From: Ruegeria sp. AD91A
Lineage (GTDB): Bacteria; Pseudomonadota; Alphaproteobacteria; Rhodobacterales; Rhodobacteraceae
NCBI RefSeq assembly: GCF_003443535.1
Contig: NZ_CP031946.1
Span: 930,001-994,000 of the forward strand
DNA length: 64,000 nucleotides
Reading direction: 5' to 3'
Shown: positions 40,556-49,360 of the stretch, piece after piece
Position numbering within the stretch: position 1 is the stretch's first letter
How the letters are laid out: every line of letters begins with the position of its first letter
Notes under the pieces: model-generated
Seen by the model: only the letters and a program-made list of their open reading frames with translations
The model's database searches: none
Told to the model about the DNA's origin: nothing
Translations under genes and position numbers: made by a program

Positions 40556-40965
40556 CCTTCGGCGAACTCTACCGAGTTTCCGGCCGGATCGCGCACATAC
40601 AAGGACCGTGCGCCTCCGGGCCAGTCAAACTCGGCGTCTACCGGAATATTCCAGTCCAGAAGGTGTTTGCGCATCGCTGCGATGTCCGCACCCGACAGCA
40701 CAAGACACACATGTCCGGGGCCGCGCGCACCATGAGGCGGAACGGGCATGTCGGGGCTGACGGGCGGTTGTTCGGTCTTGTCGGGATTAAAAATCAGCAG
40801 CACCGATCCGCCGATGCGATAGAAAACATGGCGATCAGCAACACGTTGAATACGCTCCAGCCCAAGAACTTCACCGTAAAACTGCTCTGCCGCGTCCAGA
40901 TCGTCGACGTAGAGCGCCGCTTCCAGAATGGCCGACGGGGCCGGGATGTTAGGCGTTATCTTCAT
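40540..40965 (-). CDS. Glyoxalase/VOC-family protein
   Basis: The 141-residue product is a single VOC domain pair: EAALYVDDLDAAEQFYGEVLGLE near the start, GPGHVCLVL in the middle and YVRDPAGNSVEFAE near the end, with His and Glu suited to bind a metal. It may be a dioxygenase, glyoxalase or resistance-type member; nothing decides which. It is convergent with the GNAT gene. Confidence 0.88.
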   Translation of the reverse strand: MKITPNIPAPSAILEAALYVDDLDAAEQFYGEVLGLERIQRVADRHVFYRIGGSVLLIFNPDKTEQPPVSPDMPVPPHGARGPGHVCLVLSGADIAAMRKHLLDWNIPVDAEFDWPGGARSLYVRDPAGNSVEFAEGHLWD

Positions 40966-40997
40966 GACCCCAGTTTAGCAGATCAGGGCAGGGTCTG

Positions 40998-41603
40998 TCA
41001 CCGGCGCGGGCGACGGTCGCGCTTGCGTTGCGGGGCCGCGTTCAGCGTCGGCAGTGGCAGACTGTCCCAGCGCCCGGGTTCAAGATCATCCAGGGTCCAG
41101 TCTCCGATGCGGTACCGGATCAGGCGCAGGGTCGGCAGGCCAACTGCCGCCGTCATCCGCCGCACCTGTCGGTTCTTGCCCTCGCGGATGGTCAGTTCAA
41201 GCCAACTGTCCGGCACGGTCTTGCGGTCGCGGATCGGTGGGGTTCGGGGCCAGAGCGCCACGGGCTCGTCGATCTGGCAGGCCTTGGCAGGGCGGGTCAG
41301 GCCGTCCTTCAATTCGACCCCGTTTCGAAGCGTTTTCAGGGCAGCCTCGTCGGGGATGCCTTCGACCTGAACCCAGTAGGTCTTGGGCATCTTGTGCTTT
41401 GGGTCCGAAATCTGTGATTGCAGCCTTCCATGATCCGTTAGCAGCATCAAACCTTCACTGTCACGGTCCAACCTTCCCGCCGGATAGACACCGGGCAGAT
41501 CGATGAAATCGGACAGCGTGCTGCGTGGGCTATCCGCATTGGCGCGGTCCGTGAACTGCGGCAGCACGTCATATGGTTTGTTGAAGCGAATGAACCAGGA
41601 CAT
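40998..41603 (-). CDS. 23S rRNA pseudouridine synthase, RluE/RsuA-like
   Basis: From the ATG at 41603 the 201-residue product has the catalytic Asp motif [23 protein letters not shown] and [15 protein letters not shown] of the RsuA/RluE class. It lacks an S4 domain, like RluE, which modifies 23S rRNA. Its tail is basic (KRDRRPRR). A longer open frame to 41873 overlaps the divergent HNH gene. Confidence 0.9.
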   Translation of the reverse strand: MSWFIRFNKPYDVLPQFTDRANADSPRSTLSDFIDLPGVYPAGRLDRDSEGLMLLTDHGRLQSQISDPKHKMPKTYWVQVEGIPDEAALKTLRNGVELKDGLTRPAKACQIDEPVALWPRTPPIRDRKTVPDSWLELTIREGKNRQVRRMTAAVGLPTLRLIRYRIGDWTLDDLEPGRWDSLPLPTLNAAPQRKRDRRPRR

Positions 41604-41816
41604 GACCCGCGCATAGCCCGAAGGGCGCCCCCGGCGCAAGCTGTGGATAACTGTCATGTGTCTGTTACGGATTCGCTTTACCCAGTCTGCGACATATTGT
41701 GGAAACTCAGGGCTTGTCAGAGCTTTAACACGATATATAGTTATTAAAAGACCGGGGCGGGTGCTCCCCGCTCTGGTGTCACAAACGGGCAGCTGAGAGC
41801 GAGGAGCGATTCTGTG

Positions 41817-42404
41817 ATGGACGGAGACTTCAGGACCGAATTTGTAAGGGAGCCGGGTACGCTCAAACAACACCCGGCCCTGGTTTTGAACGCCGATTAT
41901 CGCCCCTTGTCCTATTACCCGCTGTCACTGTGGCCCTGGCAGGAAGCGATCAAGGCCGCCTGGTTGGACAGGGTGGATATCGTGGCTGAATATGACGAAG
42001 TCGTTCGCAGTCCGAGCACCGAAATCCGAATACCTTCGGTCGTTGTTTTGAAAGACTATGTAAAACCCAGAAAGCGCGTGGCCTTCACGCGCTTTAATTT
42101 ATTTTTGCGGGATGAATTCCGCTGCCAGTACTGCGGCAGCCGGGACAACCTGACCTTCGATCATGTGGTGCCGCGGGCCGCCGGTGGTGTGACCAGTTGG
42201 CAGAACGTGGTGGCGGCGTGCAGCCCGTGCAACCTGCGTAAAGGATCAAAATCGCTGCGCCAGGCCCGGATGACCTTACGCAAGCCGCCGCGCCAACCTG
42301 ATGCCGAAGCGCTGCGCAATATCGGACGGAAATTCCCACCGAACCACCTGCATGAAAGCTGGATCGATTTTCTTTACTGGGATGCAGAGTTGGATCAGTT
42401 CTAA
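41817..42404 (+). CDS. HNH endonuclease
   Basis: The 195-residue product has an HNH domain (about 100-150) with CQYCG, the catalytic [12 protein letters not shown] and [16 protein letters not shown], the paired Cys binding zinc. Such standalone HNH proteins are widespread in alphaproteobacteria with unsettled roles. GAGGAG serves either GTG 41814 or the ATG 41817 used here. Its end overlaps the convergent DsbB-like gene by 4 nt. Confidence 0.9.
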   Translation: MDGDFRTEFVREPGTLKQHPALVLNADYRPLSYYPLSLWPWQEAIKAAWLDRVDIVAEYDEVVRSPSTEIRIPSVVVLKDYVKPRKRVAFTRFNLFLRDEFRCQYCGSRDNLTFDHVVPRAAGGVTSWQNVVAACSPCNLRKGSKSLRQARMTLRKPPRQPDAEALRNIGRKFPPNHLHESWIDFLYWDAELDQF

Positions 42405-42871
42405 ACCGCCCGGGATTTCCACGCGGCCAGCCAGATCAGCACCAGTATGGCAGAAGCAACGGCGTTCCAACCTGCCATCGAGATGCCGAACATCTCCCAA
42501 GGGATGTCATCGCAACGCACCAAAGGCGCGGACATGATTTGATCGAACAGATCGTCAGTAGACAGGCCGCTGATGCTACCCGATGTGCAGCTGCTTGGAC
42601 CTTCCCACCAGCCTTGCTCGACTCCGGCGTGAAATGCACCCACAGCCGAAGTCGCCGCCGCAGCTGCCGCGCCCAGCAACGGCAGGAAGCGCAGCCTGGG
42701 CAACACCAGCGCCACTGCGCCAATCGCGATGGCCACCGCATGAGGATAGCGCTGCCAGATGCACATTTTACATGGTGCAAGCCCGCCCAGATGCTGAAAG
42801 CCAAAAGCGGCCAGAAGAAGGGCCAATGATCCAAGACTTGCCAGTGCGACAAGTTGCGAACGTCTTGTCAT
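42401..42871 (-). CDS. DsbB-like disulfide bond formation protein
   Basis: The 156-residue four-helix membrane protein has a first Cys pair C34-C37 in APCKMCIWQRYPH and a second pair C95 and C120 in the periplasmic loop, as in DsbB, which reoxidises DsbA through quinones. The start overlaps the YqaA gene stop (ATGA). No DsbA-like gene is in the window. Confidence 0.9.
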   Translation of the reverse strand: MTRRSQLVALASLGSLALLLAAFGFQHLGGLAPCKMCIWQRYPHAVAIAIGAVALVLPRLRFLPLLGAAAAAATSAVGAFHAGVEQGWWEGPSSCTSGSISGLSTDDLFDQIMSAPLVRCDDIPWEMFGISMAGWNAVASAILVLIWLAAWKSRAV

Positions 42872-43446
42872 AAGTATTTCACCACCAGAAATCCGCCAAA
42901 CAGGAGGATGATGAACAGAGTGAACATTAACCCCAGGCGCTTTTCGATGAAATCGCGTATCGGCTCACCGAATCTCCAGAGCAGGCCTGCGACAAGGAAG
43001 AACCTCAAGGCGCGGGCCAGAATCGAGGTGGCTATGAAGGTTCCAATCGGCATGCCGGTCCAACCCGACATAATGGTGATGACCTTGTAGGGGAAGGGGG
43101 TCACACCAGCGGCCAGAACGGCCCAGAATCCGAAGTCGTTGAAACGGGTATTGAATTCTTCCATGGCATGGGCTTTCCCCATGGATTCCAGAATGGGCTG
43201 CCCGATGCTTTCATAGAAAAACGCACCAATCGCATACCCCAGCATGCCACCCAGAACCGAAGCCACCAGCGCCACGGTTGCGATCAACCATGCCCGGGAC
43301 GGGCGGGCCAGAATCATCGGAATCATCAACACATCCGGAGGGATCGGAAAAAACGAACTTTCGATGAAAGCCACGATGGCCAGCGCCCACAGCGCGTGAG
43401 GGTGTTCGGCCAGACGAATGGTCCAGTCATAAAGCGATCGTAACAT
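42868..43446 (-). CDS. YqaA/DedA (SNARE-associated) family membrane protein
   Basis: From the ATG at 43446 the 192-residue product has four to five membrane helices and the family block FFPIPPDVLMIPM..GGMLGYAIGAFFYESIG. The family includes proteins of envelope lipid transport; function here is unknown. It is first in a two-gene unit with the DsbB-like gene. Confidence 0.88.
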   Translation of the reverse strand: MLRSLYDWTIRLAEHPHALWALAIVAFIESSFFPIPPDVLMIPMILARPSRAWLIATVALVASVLGGMLGYAIGAFFYESIGQPILESMGKAHAMEEFNTRFNDFGFWAVLAAGVTPFPYKVITIMSGWTGMPIGTFIATSILARALRFFLVAGLLWRFGEPIRDFIEKRLGLMFTLFIILLFGGFLVVKYL

Positions 43447-43593
43447 AAAGCACTCAAATCCCGTTCTCGGTCTGGAGCTAAGCCAAACCATGCGCCTGAC
43501 GGACCGTCAACAGCCGAGGTTGAAACAAATGGATTATTGGATGGTTTTTGCCTCTGGACCTTCGCTTGGATGAGCGCTAATTCAGTGTCCGTG

Positions 43594-43679
43594 GCCCAAG
43601 TGGCGGAATGGTAGACGCAGGGGATTCAAAATCCCCCGGTAGTGATACCGTGCCGGTTCGAGTCCGGCCTTGGGTACCA
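43594..43679 (+). tRNA. tRNA-Leu (anticodon CAA)
   Basis: An 86-nt cloverleaf with a long variable arm: acceptor GCCCAAG pairs with CTTGGGT (G1-U72 wobble), the anticodon stem GGGGA/TCCCC encloses CAA at 43627-43629, and the T arm GCCGG-TTCGAGT-CCGGC is intact. CCA is encoded at 43677-43679. Confidence 0.96.
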
Positions 43680-43687
43680 AAGTAAAA

Positions 43688-43726
43688 ACAGAGGGTTAGG
43701 GGAACCTACCCTCTGTTTTTTCTTTT
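43688..43726 (+). terminator. Rho-independent terminator of tRNA-Leu
   Basis: A 12-bp stem with one bulged base (43688-43700 with 43705-43716), loop GGAA and TTTTTTCTTTT after it. Confidence 0.9.
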
Positions 43727-44070
43727 CGGGGTTTTGGCTTGCTCACACTTTCGACTTAAACTCTCACGTTCTGACCCCGTTCTGTTCCGGCAGCAAAAAG
43801 TGATTGTTCAATCGTGAGTCGTTGATCTCAAGTACGATTATGCGTGGCATGTCCTGCGAATTTGAAGCGAAGTGAAGACAGGCTGGTCATCAAGCTAACC
43901 TTCGCTGCAGGTGCTAAGTCAACTTCTTGAGCTCAAGTCGTCAATGAAATCCGAGACCGATGAGCTTTTTCAGCGAGCCCAGGTGCGGACATTCAGAAAC
44001 GCCAAAGGCATCCGATTGTGACCTACGGTTTTAATGGAGAACAAAGGTTTCGTGGTGTTCTTGTCCCAAC
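43727..44070. other. 344-nt region with no recognisable gene
   Basis: No frame with coding character is seen on either strand. A GTTC-N7-GTTC match (43768-43782) is present but has no gene placed to use it and may be chance. The base composition is lower in GC than the flanking core genes. Confidence 0.5.
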
Positions 44071-44688
44071 CTAATCACTCTCGTAATCAAGAAGATCTTC
44101 ATAAGAATAGACTGAGGAGATTTCGCCCTCGAGACCCGAAACAAAATTGGGGTCTTTCGGCAAGCATCCAATATCGCAGATTTGTCGTACTTCCATTCGC
44201 TCCGTATCAACGTACCACAAGCGTCCGCCAGGCGTTGCTACAAAGCCGTCGATACCTTCATCTTCGTCTGCCTCAATGTCGGCAACGCTCGGAACTTCAG
44301 CACTGTATTCTGGGTCAAACCCCCCGTGCGTGTGGTAAGACAAGACAAGTGCCATGCCATCTTCATCTTGATCCCAAACGCAACTTTCATTGTCACCTGG
44401 CTGAGCTGCGGTGGCAACGAGTTTTCCGGCTGCATCATATGCAAGGTAGCCACAATATTCTGTGTCATTTTTGAACGAAATGCCCTGCAGGCTGGACAAT
44501 GTCGCTTTCGCCAAGCTGATTTCTTCCTGTGATTGGGCCATGACGGCCACGGGCGACCAGAGTGTCAAAACCGCAATTACCGTACGAAAACAACACGTGG
44601 CATCACGCATACTGCTGGCAAGACCAAAATGATAAGCCGCGAACGGAATGCAAAGAACCAATAAAACAGTAAAAGTAATCTCGATCAT
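44071..44688 (-). CDS. DUF4329 protein with JAMM-like motif
   Basis: The ATG at 44688 has AGGGGGG four bases upstream. The 205-residue product has hydrophobic stretches at about 5-22 and 33-50 (signal or anchor, ending VMA) and a DUF4329-type domain (about 60-175). That domain carries E77, the pair H119-x-H121 in SYHTHGG, and S134-x-x-D137 in PSVAD, the order of JAMM metalloprotease residues though with wider spacing. Four Cys residues could form disulfides. Secreted peptidase-like activity is inference. It lies between tRNA-Leu and a tRNA-Leu-like remnant. Confidence 0.75.
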   Translation of the reverse strand: MIEITFTVLLVLCIPFAAYHFGLASSMRDATCCFRTVIAVLTLWSPVAVMAQSQEEISLAKATLSSLQGISFKNDTEYCGYLAYDAAGKLVATAAQPGDNESCVWDQDEDGMALVLSYHTHGGFDPEYSAEVPSVADIEADEDEGIDGFVATPGGRLWYVDTERMEVRQICDIGCLPKDPNFVSGLEGEISSVYSYEDLLDYESD

Positions 44689-44836
44689 ATTTCCCCCCTA
44701 TTTTCAAAACCCTACAATCCGCGCGGTTTGGAACTGCGAAGGCAACCAGCAGGCGTTCCACCTGTACCTGCGTAGGCCGTCAGTTTACATGTTCGACAAC
44801 CCCACGCCGTCAAGCTTCCGTGGTCACTCGAAGTGT

Positions 44837-44968
44837 CTATCTTCCATCTGCAAGCCTTACCCTTACAGGCCCCGTTCTTCGAGCTATGACAAAAAACAAT
44901 ATCGCAATGAAAAAAGTTCCGACCAGTATTGCCGCGATCAGCCAGGCGTCAATCCCGCTTTCCGACAA
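44837..44968 (-). CDS. Possible small membrane protein
   Basis: A 43-codon frame from a TTG (44968) reads SESGIDAWLIAAILVGTFF and continues as one clear hydrophobic helix flanked by ARRTG and an Arg-rich tail. There is no good ribosome site and the frame is open only 19 codons further upstream. It may be a real single-pass peptide or the tail of a lost gene. Confidence 0.25.
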   Translation of the reverse strand: MSESGIDAWLIAAILVGTFFIAILFFVIARRTGPVRVRLADGR

Positions 44969-45032
44969 TGTGATCGTCTTCTGGACGCTGCCCCTTATTT
45001 GTGGGCTTCCTTAAACAAAGTTGATAGAGCTT

Positions 45033-45082
45033 TGATCCCCCGCCTTCACGGGCGTGAGAGTTCGAGTCTATCCTTGGTACCA
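45033..45082 (+). pseudogene. Degenerate tRNA-Leu-like 3' end
   Basis: The segment aligns to the 3' half of tRNA-Leu: ATCCCCC of the anticodon stem, a CCCG/CGGG variable arm, TTCGAGT of the T loop and CCTTGGTACCA versus CCTTGGGTACCA in the intact gene 1.4 kb upstream. The T stem has a mismatch and the anticodon arm is missing. It resembles an attachment-site remnant or a tRNA pseudogene. Confidence 0.45.
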
Positions 45083-45108
45083 CACCCAACATATCAACCG
45101 CAAATGCG

Positions 45109-45434
45109 TCAGCAAACAGCCCAGAAGCCTTGATCAAACTGCTGACCCCGCCTTTGATCTTCGTGTCGTATTTGAGGTGTTCTGTAATCTGCTACGAAAG
45201 CCACAACTTTCTGGTCCTGCATCAGCAGAAAGGTCATCTCATCTTCGACAGAATAGAACGTGGCTTCGCTTTCGATCGAGCTGGTCCTGATGCATCACTT
45301 GTCAGATCCGCCAGCACGTTCAAGCGTGACATGCCCTCCGACCACATCCGAGACGCGGTTCGCGCTGTCTCGAGGTGAATTGCGCCGGGGAGAAGGTCAA
45401 GTGTTGGATTTGGAGCGTTCGGAGGGACCCACAC
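45109..45434 (-). pseudogene. Minus-strand frame broken by an apparent frameshift
   Basis: One frame starts at 45434 (MWVPPNAPNPTLDLLPG) and stays open to 45234. A second frame, open 45294-45109, reads ESEATFYSVEDEMTFLL and KVVAFVADY with protein-like character. The two overlap by 61 nt, so one small indel would join them into a product of about 105 residues. The family is not recognised. Confidence 0.3.
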
Positions 45435-45683
45435 TGTACCCGATGAAGTGATGGGGAAAGTTAAGGATTTAACCTCAAATATGCGAATTGACGCAGGTCA
45501 GGCAAGTGCCGGCCTTGACATTGAGGGTATCTGAATGAAACCTCACAAGGGTTGGGAGAAATTGGAAAATTCAAAGAGTTGTAGCCGTTGCGATGCGGGC
45601 CGGTTTGTATTATCGGCACGCTTCTCTGAGCAAGGCGATCAATCTGATTTCCAACTGCCAGACTAAAAAGTGGGAGTTAACAA

Positions 45684-46652
45684 ATGAAAAACAGCAGCAA
45701 ATTGAGCGTCGGCGCCTTCGTCACGGCAGCCCTTTTGGCTCCGGCGGCATATGCCGAAGAGTTCATTACAATCGGTACCGGCGGTGTAACCGGCGTTTAC
45801 TATCCGACCGGCGGCGCGATCTGTCGTCTGGTCAACAAGGGCCGGAAAGAGCACGGCGTGCGCTGCTCGGTCGAATCGACCGGTGGTTCAGTTTACAACA
45901 TCAACACCATTCGCGAAGGCGAGCTGGAGTTTGGTGTGGCCCAGTCTGACTGGCAGTACCACGCCTACAACGGCACCTCGAAATTCGAAGAAGCTGGCCC
46001 GTTCGAAGGCCTGCGCGCCGTGTTCTCGGTCCACCCCGAGCCCTTCACCGTCGTGGCCCGTGCCGATTCCGGCATCACCAACTTCGAAGACCTGAAGGGT
46101 AAGCGCGTCAACATCGGCAATCCGGGTTCCGGTCAGCGCGGCACCATGGAAGTCCTGTTGGGCGAAATGGGCTGGACCACCGACGATTTCGAACTGGCGA
46201 CCGAGCTGAAAGCGGCTGAACAGTCGGCAGCCTTGTGCGACAACCAGATCGACGCGATGGTTTACACCGTTGGTCACCCCTCGGGTTCGATCCAGGAAGC
46301 CACCACAGCCTGTGACTCGGTTCTGGTGAACGTCAGCGGTGAGGCCGTGGACAAGCTGGTCGGCGACAACTCGTTCTACCGTACCGCAACCATTCCCGGT
46401 GGCATGTACCGTGGTTCGGACGGTGACACCGCGACCTTCGGTGTCGGAGCAACTTTCGTGACCTCGGCAGATGTATCGGATGATGCTGTATATGCGGTTG
46501 TCAGCTCGGTCTTTGAAAACTTCGATGATTTCAAAAAGCTGCACCCGGCATTTGCAAACCTGAAGCCCGAAGAGATGATTGCGGACGGCCTGTCGGCTCC
46601 GCTGCATCCGGGTGCCGAGAAGTACTACAAAGAAAAAGGCTGGATTCAGTAA
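45684..46652 (+). CDS. TAXI-family TRAP transporter solute-binding protein
   Basis: The 322-residue product has a signal peptide (about 1-24, ending AYA) and the TAXI signature [20 protein letters not shown], with [15 protein letters not shown] later. It binds a substrate in the periplasm for the fused permease encoded next. TAXI ligands in general include glutamate and other carboxylates; the ligand here is unknown. GGGAG precedes the ATG. A strong hairpin follows the stop, which often favours the receptor over the permease in expression. Confidence 0.95.
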   Translation: MKNSSKLSVGAFVTAALLAPAAYAEEFITIGTGGVTGVYYPTGGAICRLVNKGRKEHGVRCSVESTGGSVYNINTIREGELEFGVAQSDWQYHAYNGTSKFEEAGPFEGLRAVFSVHPEPFTVVARADSGITNFEDLKGKRVNIGNPGSGQRGTMEVLLGEMGWTTDDFELATELKAAEQSAALCDNQIDAMVYTVGHPSGSIQEATTACDSVLVNVSGEAVDKLVGDNSFYRTATIPGGMYRGSDGDTATFGVGATFVTSADVSDDAVYAVVSSVFENFDDFKKLHPAFANLKPEEMIADGLSAPLHPGAEKYYKEKGWIQ

Positions 46653-46663
46653 ACCAGACCTGA

Positions 46664-46689
46664 CGCAGGGCGCCCAAGGGCGCCCTGCG
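46664..46689 (+). promoter_or_regulatory. Strong intercistronic hairpin between TRAP receptor and permease genes
   Basis: CGCAGGGCGCC (46664-46674) pairs with GGCGCCCTGCG (46679-46689) around CAAG, 11 nt past the receptor stop. No T-run follows. It probably protects the receptor part of the message from 3' decay, allowing more receptor than permease. Confidence 0.7.
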
Positions 46690-46750
46690 CAAAACCCGTA
46701 AGAAACGGGGTTTAGATGGCCGAAAAATGGCCGCGACGGGGAGACATTTG

Positions 46751-49360
46751 ATGAATTCCGACACTCAATCCAATCGTCCGCTTTCCGAAGAAGAGCTTCA
46801 GGATCTGGTTGCATCTTCTGACGCAGGAGGGCGCAATCCGGTCGGGAACGTGGGCGTTTTCCTGGCGATCGTGGCCGCGATCTGGTCAATATTTCAAGTT
46901 GTTCTGGCTTCGCCCCTGGCGAACTATGTCTTGCCCGGAAGCGTCGTGAACAATGCACGGCAATTCCACCTGGCTTTTGCCCTATTTCTGGCTTTTGCGG
47001 CCTATCCGGCGCTCAAATCCAGCCCCCGGAACTATATCCCGATTCAGGATTGGATCATGGGATTGGTGGGTGCGTTCGTCGCGCTGTACGGCTACTTCTT
47101 CTACGACAAGATCGTCAATGCGGGCGGTTTGGCTGACGACACCGACAAATGGGTTGCGTTGCTTGGCTTGATCCTGCTGTTCGAGGCTGCGCGCCGTGCG
47201 CTTGGCCCGGCCATGGCAATCATTGCAACGATATTTTTGGCTTATGTCTTTTTCGGTGCCTCAGAATGGGTGCCTGAAGTTATCCGCTGGAAGGGCGCGA
47301 GCCTGAAAAAGGCGATGAGCCACATGTGGATCACGTCAGAGGGCGTGTTTGGTATCGCACTGGGTGTTTCCACGAAATTCGTCTTCCTGTTCGTGCTGTT
47401 TGGCGCATTGCTGGATAAAGCCGGGGCAGGGAACTACTTTATCAAGATGGCCTTTGGGGCCCTGGGCCACCTGCGTGGTGGTCCGGCCAAGGCGGCGGTT
47501 GTGGGTTCGGCTGCGACCGGCCTGATCTCGGGTTCGTCGATTGCCAATGTTGTCACCACCGGCACATTCACCATCCCGTTGATGAAACGTGTCGGGTTCA
47601 GCAGTGAACAAGCGGGCTCGGTCGAGGTTGCCAGCTCGGTCAACGGGCAGATCATGCCGCCGGTGATGGGGGCCGCTGCATTCCTGATGGTTGAATATGT
47701 GGGCATTTCTTACGTCGAGGTGATCACCCACGCCTTCCTGCCTGCCGCGATTTCCTACATCGCGCTGGTCTATATCGTGCACCTTGAGGCGGTGAAGCGG
47801 AACATGCCCACACTGGGCGACCGCGATGTGCATCTGGCGCGGACCGTGGTGGGGATGCTTGGGTTCTTCCTGGTTTTTGCAGGTCTTTGCTATGGGTCAC
47901 AATTCCCCGTGGATGCCGTGACAAGCTTGGTGCCGTCGGCGGCCGGTCTGGTGCTGAGCCTGATTATCTGCGCGGTATATGTCGCCCTGCTGTATCTGGC
48001 TGCCCAGGTGCCTGACTTGGAACCGGACGATCCGAACGCAAAAGAGGTTACGCTGCCGGTTATCGCCGATATCTACAAGGCAGGTCTGCATTACCTGCTG
48101 CCGATCATCGTTCTGGTTTATTTCCTGATGATCGAACAGAAGTCACCGGGCCTGTCTGCCTTCTGGGCCACATCGCTGCTCTTTGTCATCCTGCTGACGC
48201 AGAAGCCGCTGAAAGCGATGTTCCGAGGGCAGAGCAACCTATACAACAGCTTTATCGATGGTGTTGCCGACCTGTGGCAAGGACTGATCGACGGGGCACG
48301 CAACATGATCGGCATCGCGCTTGCCACGGCAACCGCGGGCGTGATCGTGGGAACCGTCACGTTGACGGGTGTTGGTCAGGTGATGGCCGATCTGGTCGAG
48401 TTCCTGTCGGGCGGCAATCTGATCCTGATGCTGGTCATGGTCGGGCTGCTCAGCCTGATCCTGGGCATGGGTTTGCCGACAACGGCGAACTATATCGTTG
48501 TCAGCTCGCTGATGGCTGGGGTGGTTGTTGAACTGGGTGCGCAAAGCGGGCTGATCGTTCCCCTGATCGCTGTCCATCTGTTCGTTTTCTACTTCGGGAT
48601 CATGGCCGACGTGACACCTCCGGTCGGACTGGCCAGCTTTGCCGCTGCGGCTGTGTCGGGCGGCGATGCAATCAAAACCGGTTTCACGGCGTTCTTCTAC
48701 AGCCTGCGTACCGTGGCGCTGCCCTTTGTCTTCATCTTCAACACAGATCTCCTGCTGATCGATGTAACGTGGGTCGAGGGGATTCTAGTCGCCATTTTCG
48801 CGACCATAGCGATCCTGGTGTTTACGGCTGGAACGATGGGGTATTTCCTGACCCGCAGCCGGATCTATGAAAGCATCGCCCTGATTTTCGTGGCATTCGC
48901 CCTGTTCAGGCCGGACTTCTTCATGGACCGCATCGCGCCTCCATTCCAAACGGTTGATCCGGCCGCGTTCGAAGAGACAATCGGTCAAACTCCGCCCGGA
49001 ACGGAGGTACGGTTGGTGGTTTCCGGACCTGATTTCGACACGCTCGAGATGGTGGATACCACCGTCGTCGTCACCGTCGGAGAAGAGGAAGGCGGAGCCG
49101 CACGGGTCGAGGCAATGGGCCTGCTGTTGATCCCCGAGGATGGGTTGGTCAAGCTTGAAGAGCCGCTGTTCGGCACACCTGTGGCCGACGATCTGGGAAT
49201 CTTCGATTACTATGGGGATGAGGCCGTGCGCCTGACTTCGGTCAGTCTGCCGTCGAGCCAGCCGCCGAAGCAATTGGTTTATATCCCGGCGATGATCCTT
49301 CTCGGCCTTATCGCTTTCCTGCAACGCGGTCGTGCCGCAAGACAAGGAGTGCCCGCATGA
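46751..49360 (+). CDS. TRAP transporter fused 4TM/12TM permease with C-terminal DUF3394-like domain
   Basis: From the ATG at 46751 (GGGGAGA upstream) the 869-residue product begins with a DctQ-like part (about 30-190), then the 12-helix DctM-like part with GSSIANVVTTGTFTIPLMK and LGMGLPTTANYIVVS, and ends in a soluble tail of about 130 residues plus a last helix, as in DUF3394-containing TRAP permeases. It uses an ion gradient to import the solute given by the TAXI receptor. The stop overlaps the UspA gene by ATGA. Confidence 0.94.
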   Translation: MNSDTQSNRPLSEEELQDLVASSDAGGRNPVGNVGVFLAIVAAIWSIFQVVLASPLANYVLPGSVVNNARQFHLAFALFLAFAAYPALKSSPRNYIPIQDWIMGLVGAFVALYGYFFYDKIVNAGGLADDTDKWVALLGLILLFEAARRALGPAMAIIATIFLAYVFFGASEWVPEVIRWKGASLKKAMSHMWITSEGVFGIALGVSTKFVFLFVLFGALLDKAGAGNYFIKMAFGALGHLRGGPAKAAVVGSAATGLISGSSIANVVTTGTFTIPLMKRVGFSSEQAGSVEVASSVNGQIMPPVMGAAAFLMVEYVGISYVEVITHAFLPAAISYIALVYIVHLEAVKRNMPTLGDRDVHLARTVVGMLGFFLVFAGLCYGSQFPVDAVTSLVPSAAGLVLSLIICAVYVALLYLAAQVPDLEPDDPNAKEVTLPVIADIYKAGLHYLLPIIVLVYFLMIEQKSPGLSAFWATSLLFVILLTQKPLKAMFRGQSNLYNSFIDGVADLWQGLIDGARNMIGIALATATAGVIVGTVTLTGVGQVMADLVEFLSGGNLILMLVMVGLLSLILGMGLPTTANYIVVSSLMAGVVVELGAQSGLIVPLIAVHLFVFYFGIMADVTPPVGLASFAAAAVSGGDAIKTGFTAFFYSLRTVALPFVFIFNTDLLLIDVTWVEGILVAIFATIAILVFTAGTMGYFLTRSRIYESIALIFVAFALFRPDFFMDRIAPPFQTVDPAAFEETIGQTPPGTEVRLVVSGPDFDTLEMVDTTVVVTVGEEEGGAARVEAMGLLLIPEDGLVKLEEPLFGTPVADDLGIFDYYGDEAVRLTSVSLPSSQPPKQLVYIPAMILLGLIAFLQRGRAARQGVPA

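Larger units (their letters stand above)
44689..45683. other. 995-nt accessory-looking stretch before the TRAP operon
   Basis: No intact gene of normal size is visible. Within it are a possible 43-codon membrane protein, a tRNA-Leu-like remnant and a frameshifted minus-strand frame (listed separately). The last 240 nt form the leader of the TRAP receptor gene, which has a GGGAG site seven bases before its ATG. Confidence 0.5.

Noticed and set aside
43768..43782. GTTC-N7-GTTC match after tRNA-Leu, resembling a LexA box
   Set aside because: No start codon or promoter is placed to use it, and about two such matches are expected by chance in the window.
44648..45133. 161-codon plus-strand frame across the accessory stretch
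   Set aside because: Low-complexity, no family resemblance, starts inside the DUF4329 gene and crosses the tRNA-like remnant.
45888..46958. 356-codon minus-strand frame opposite the TRAP receptor
   Set aside because: Antisense shadow; the plus-strand TAXI protein is unambiguous.
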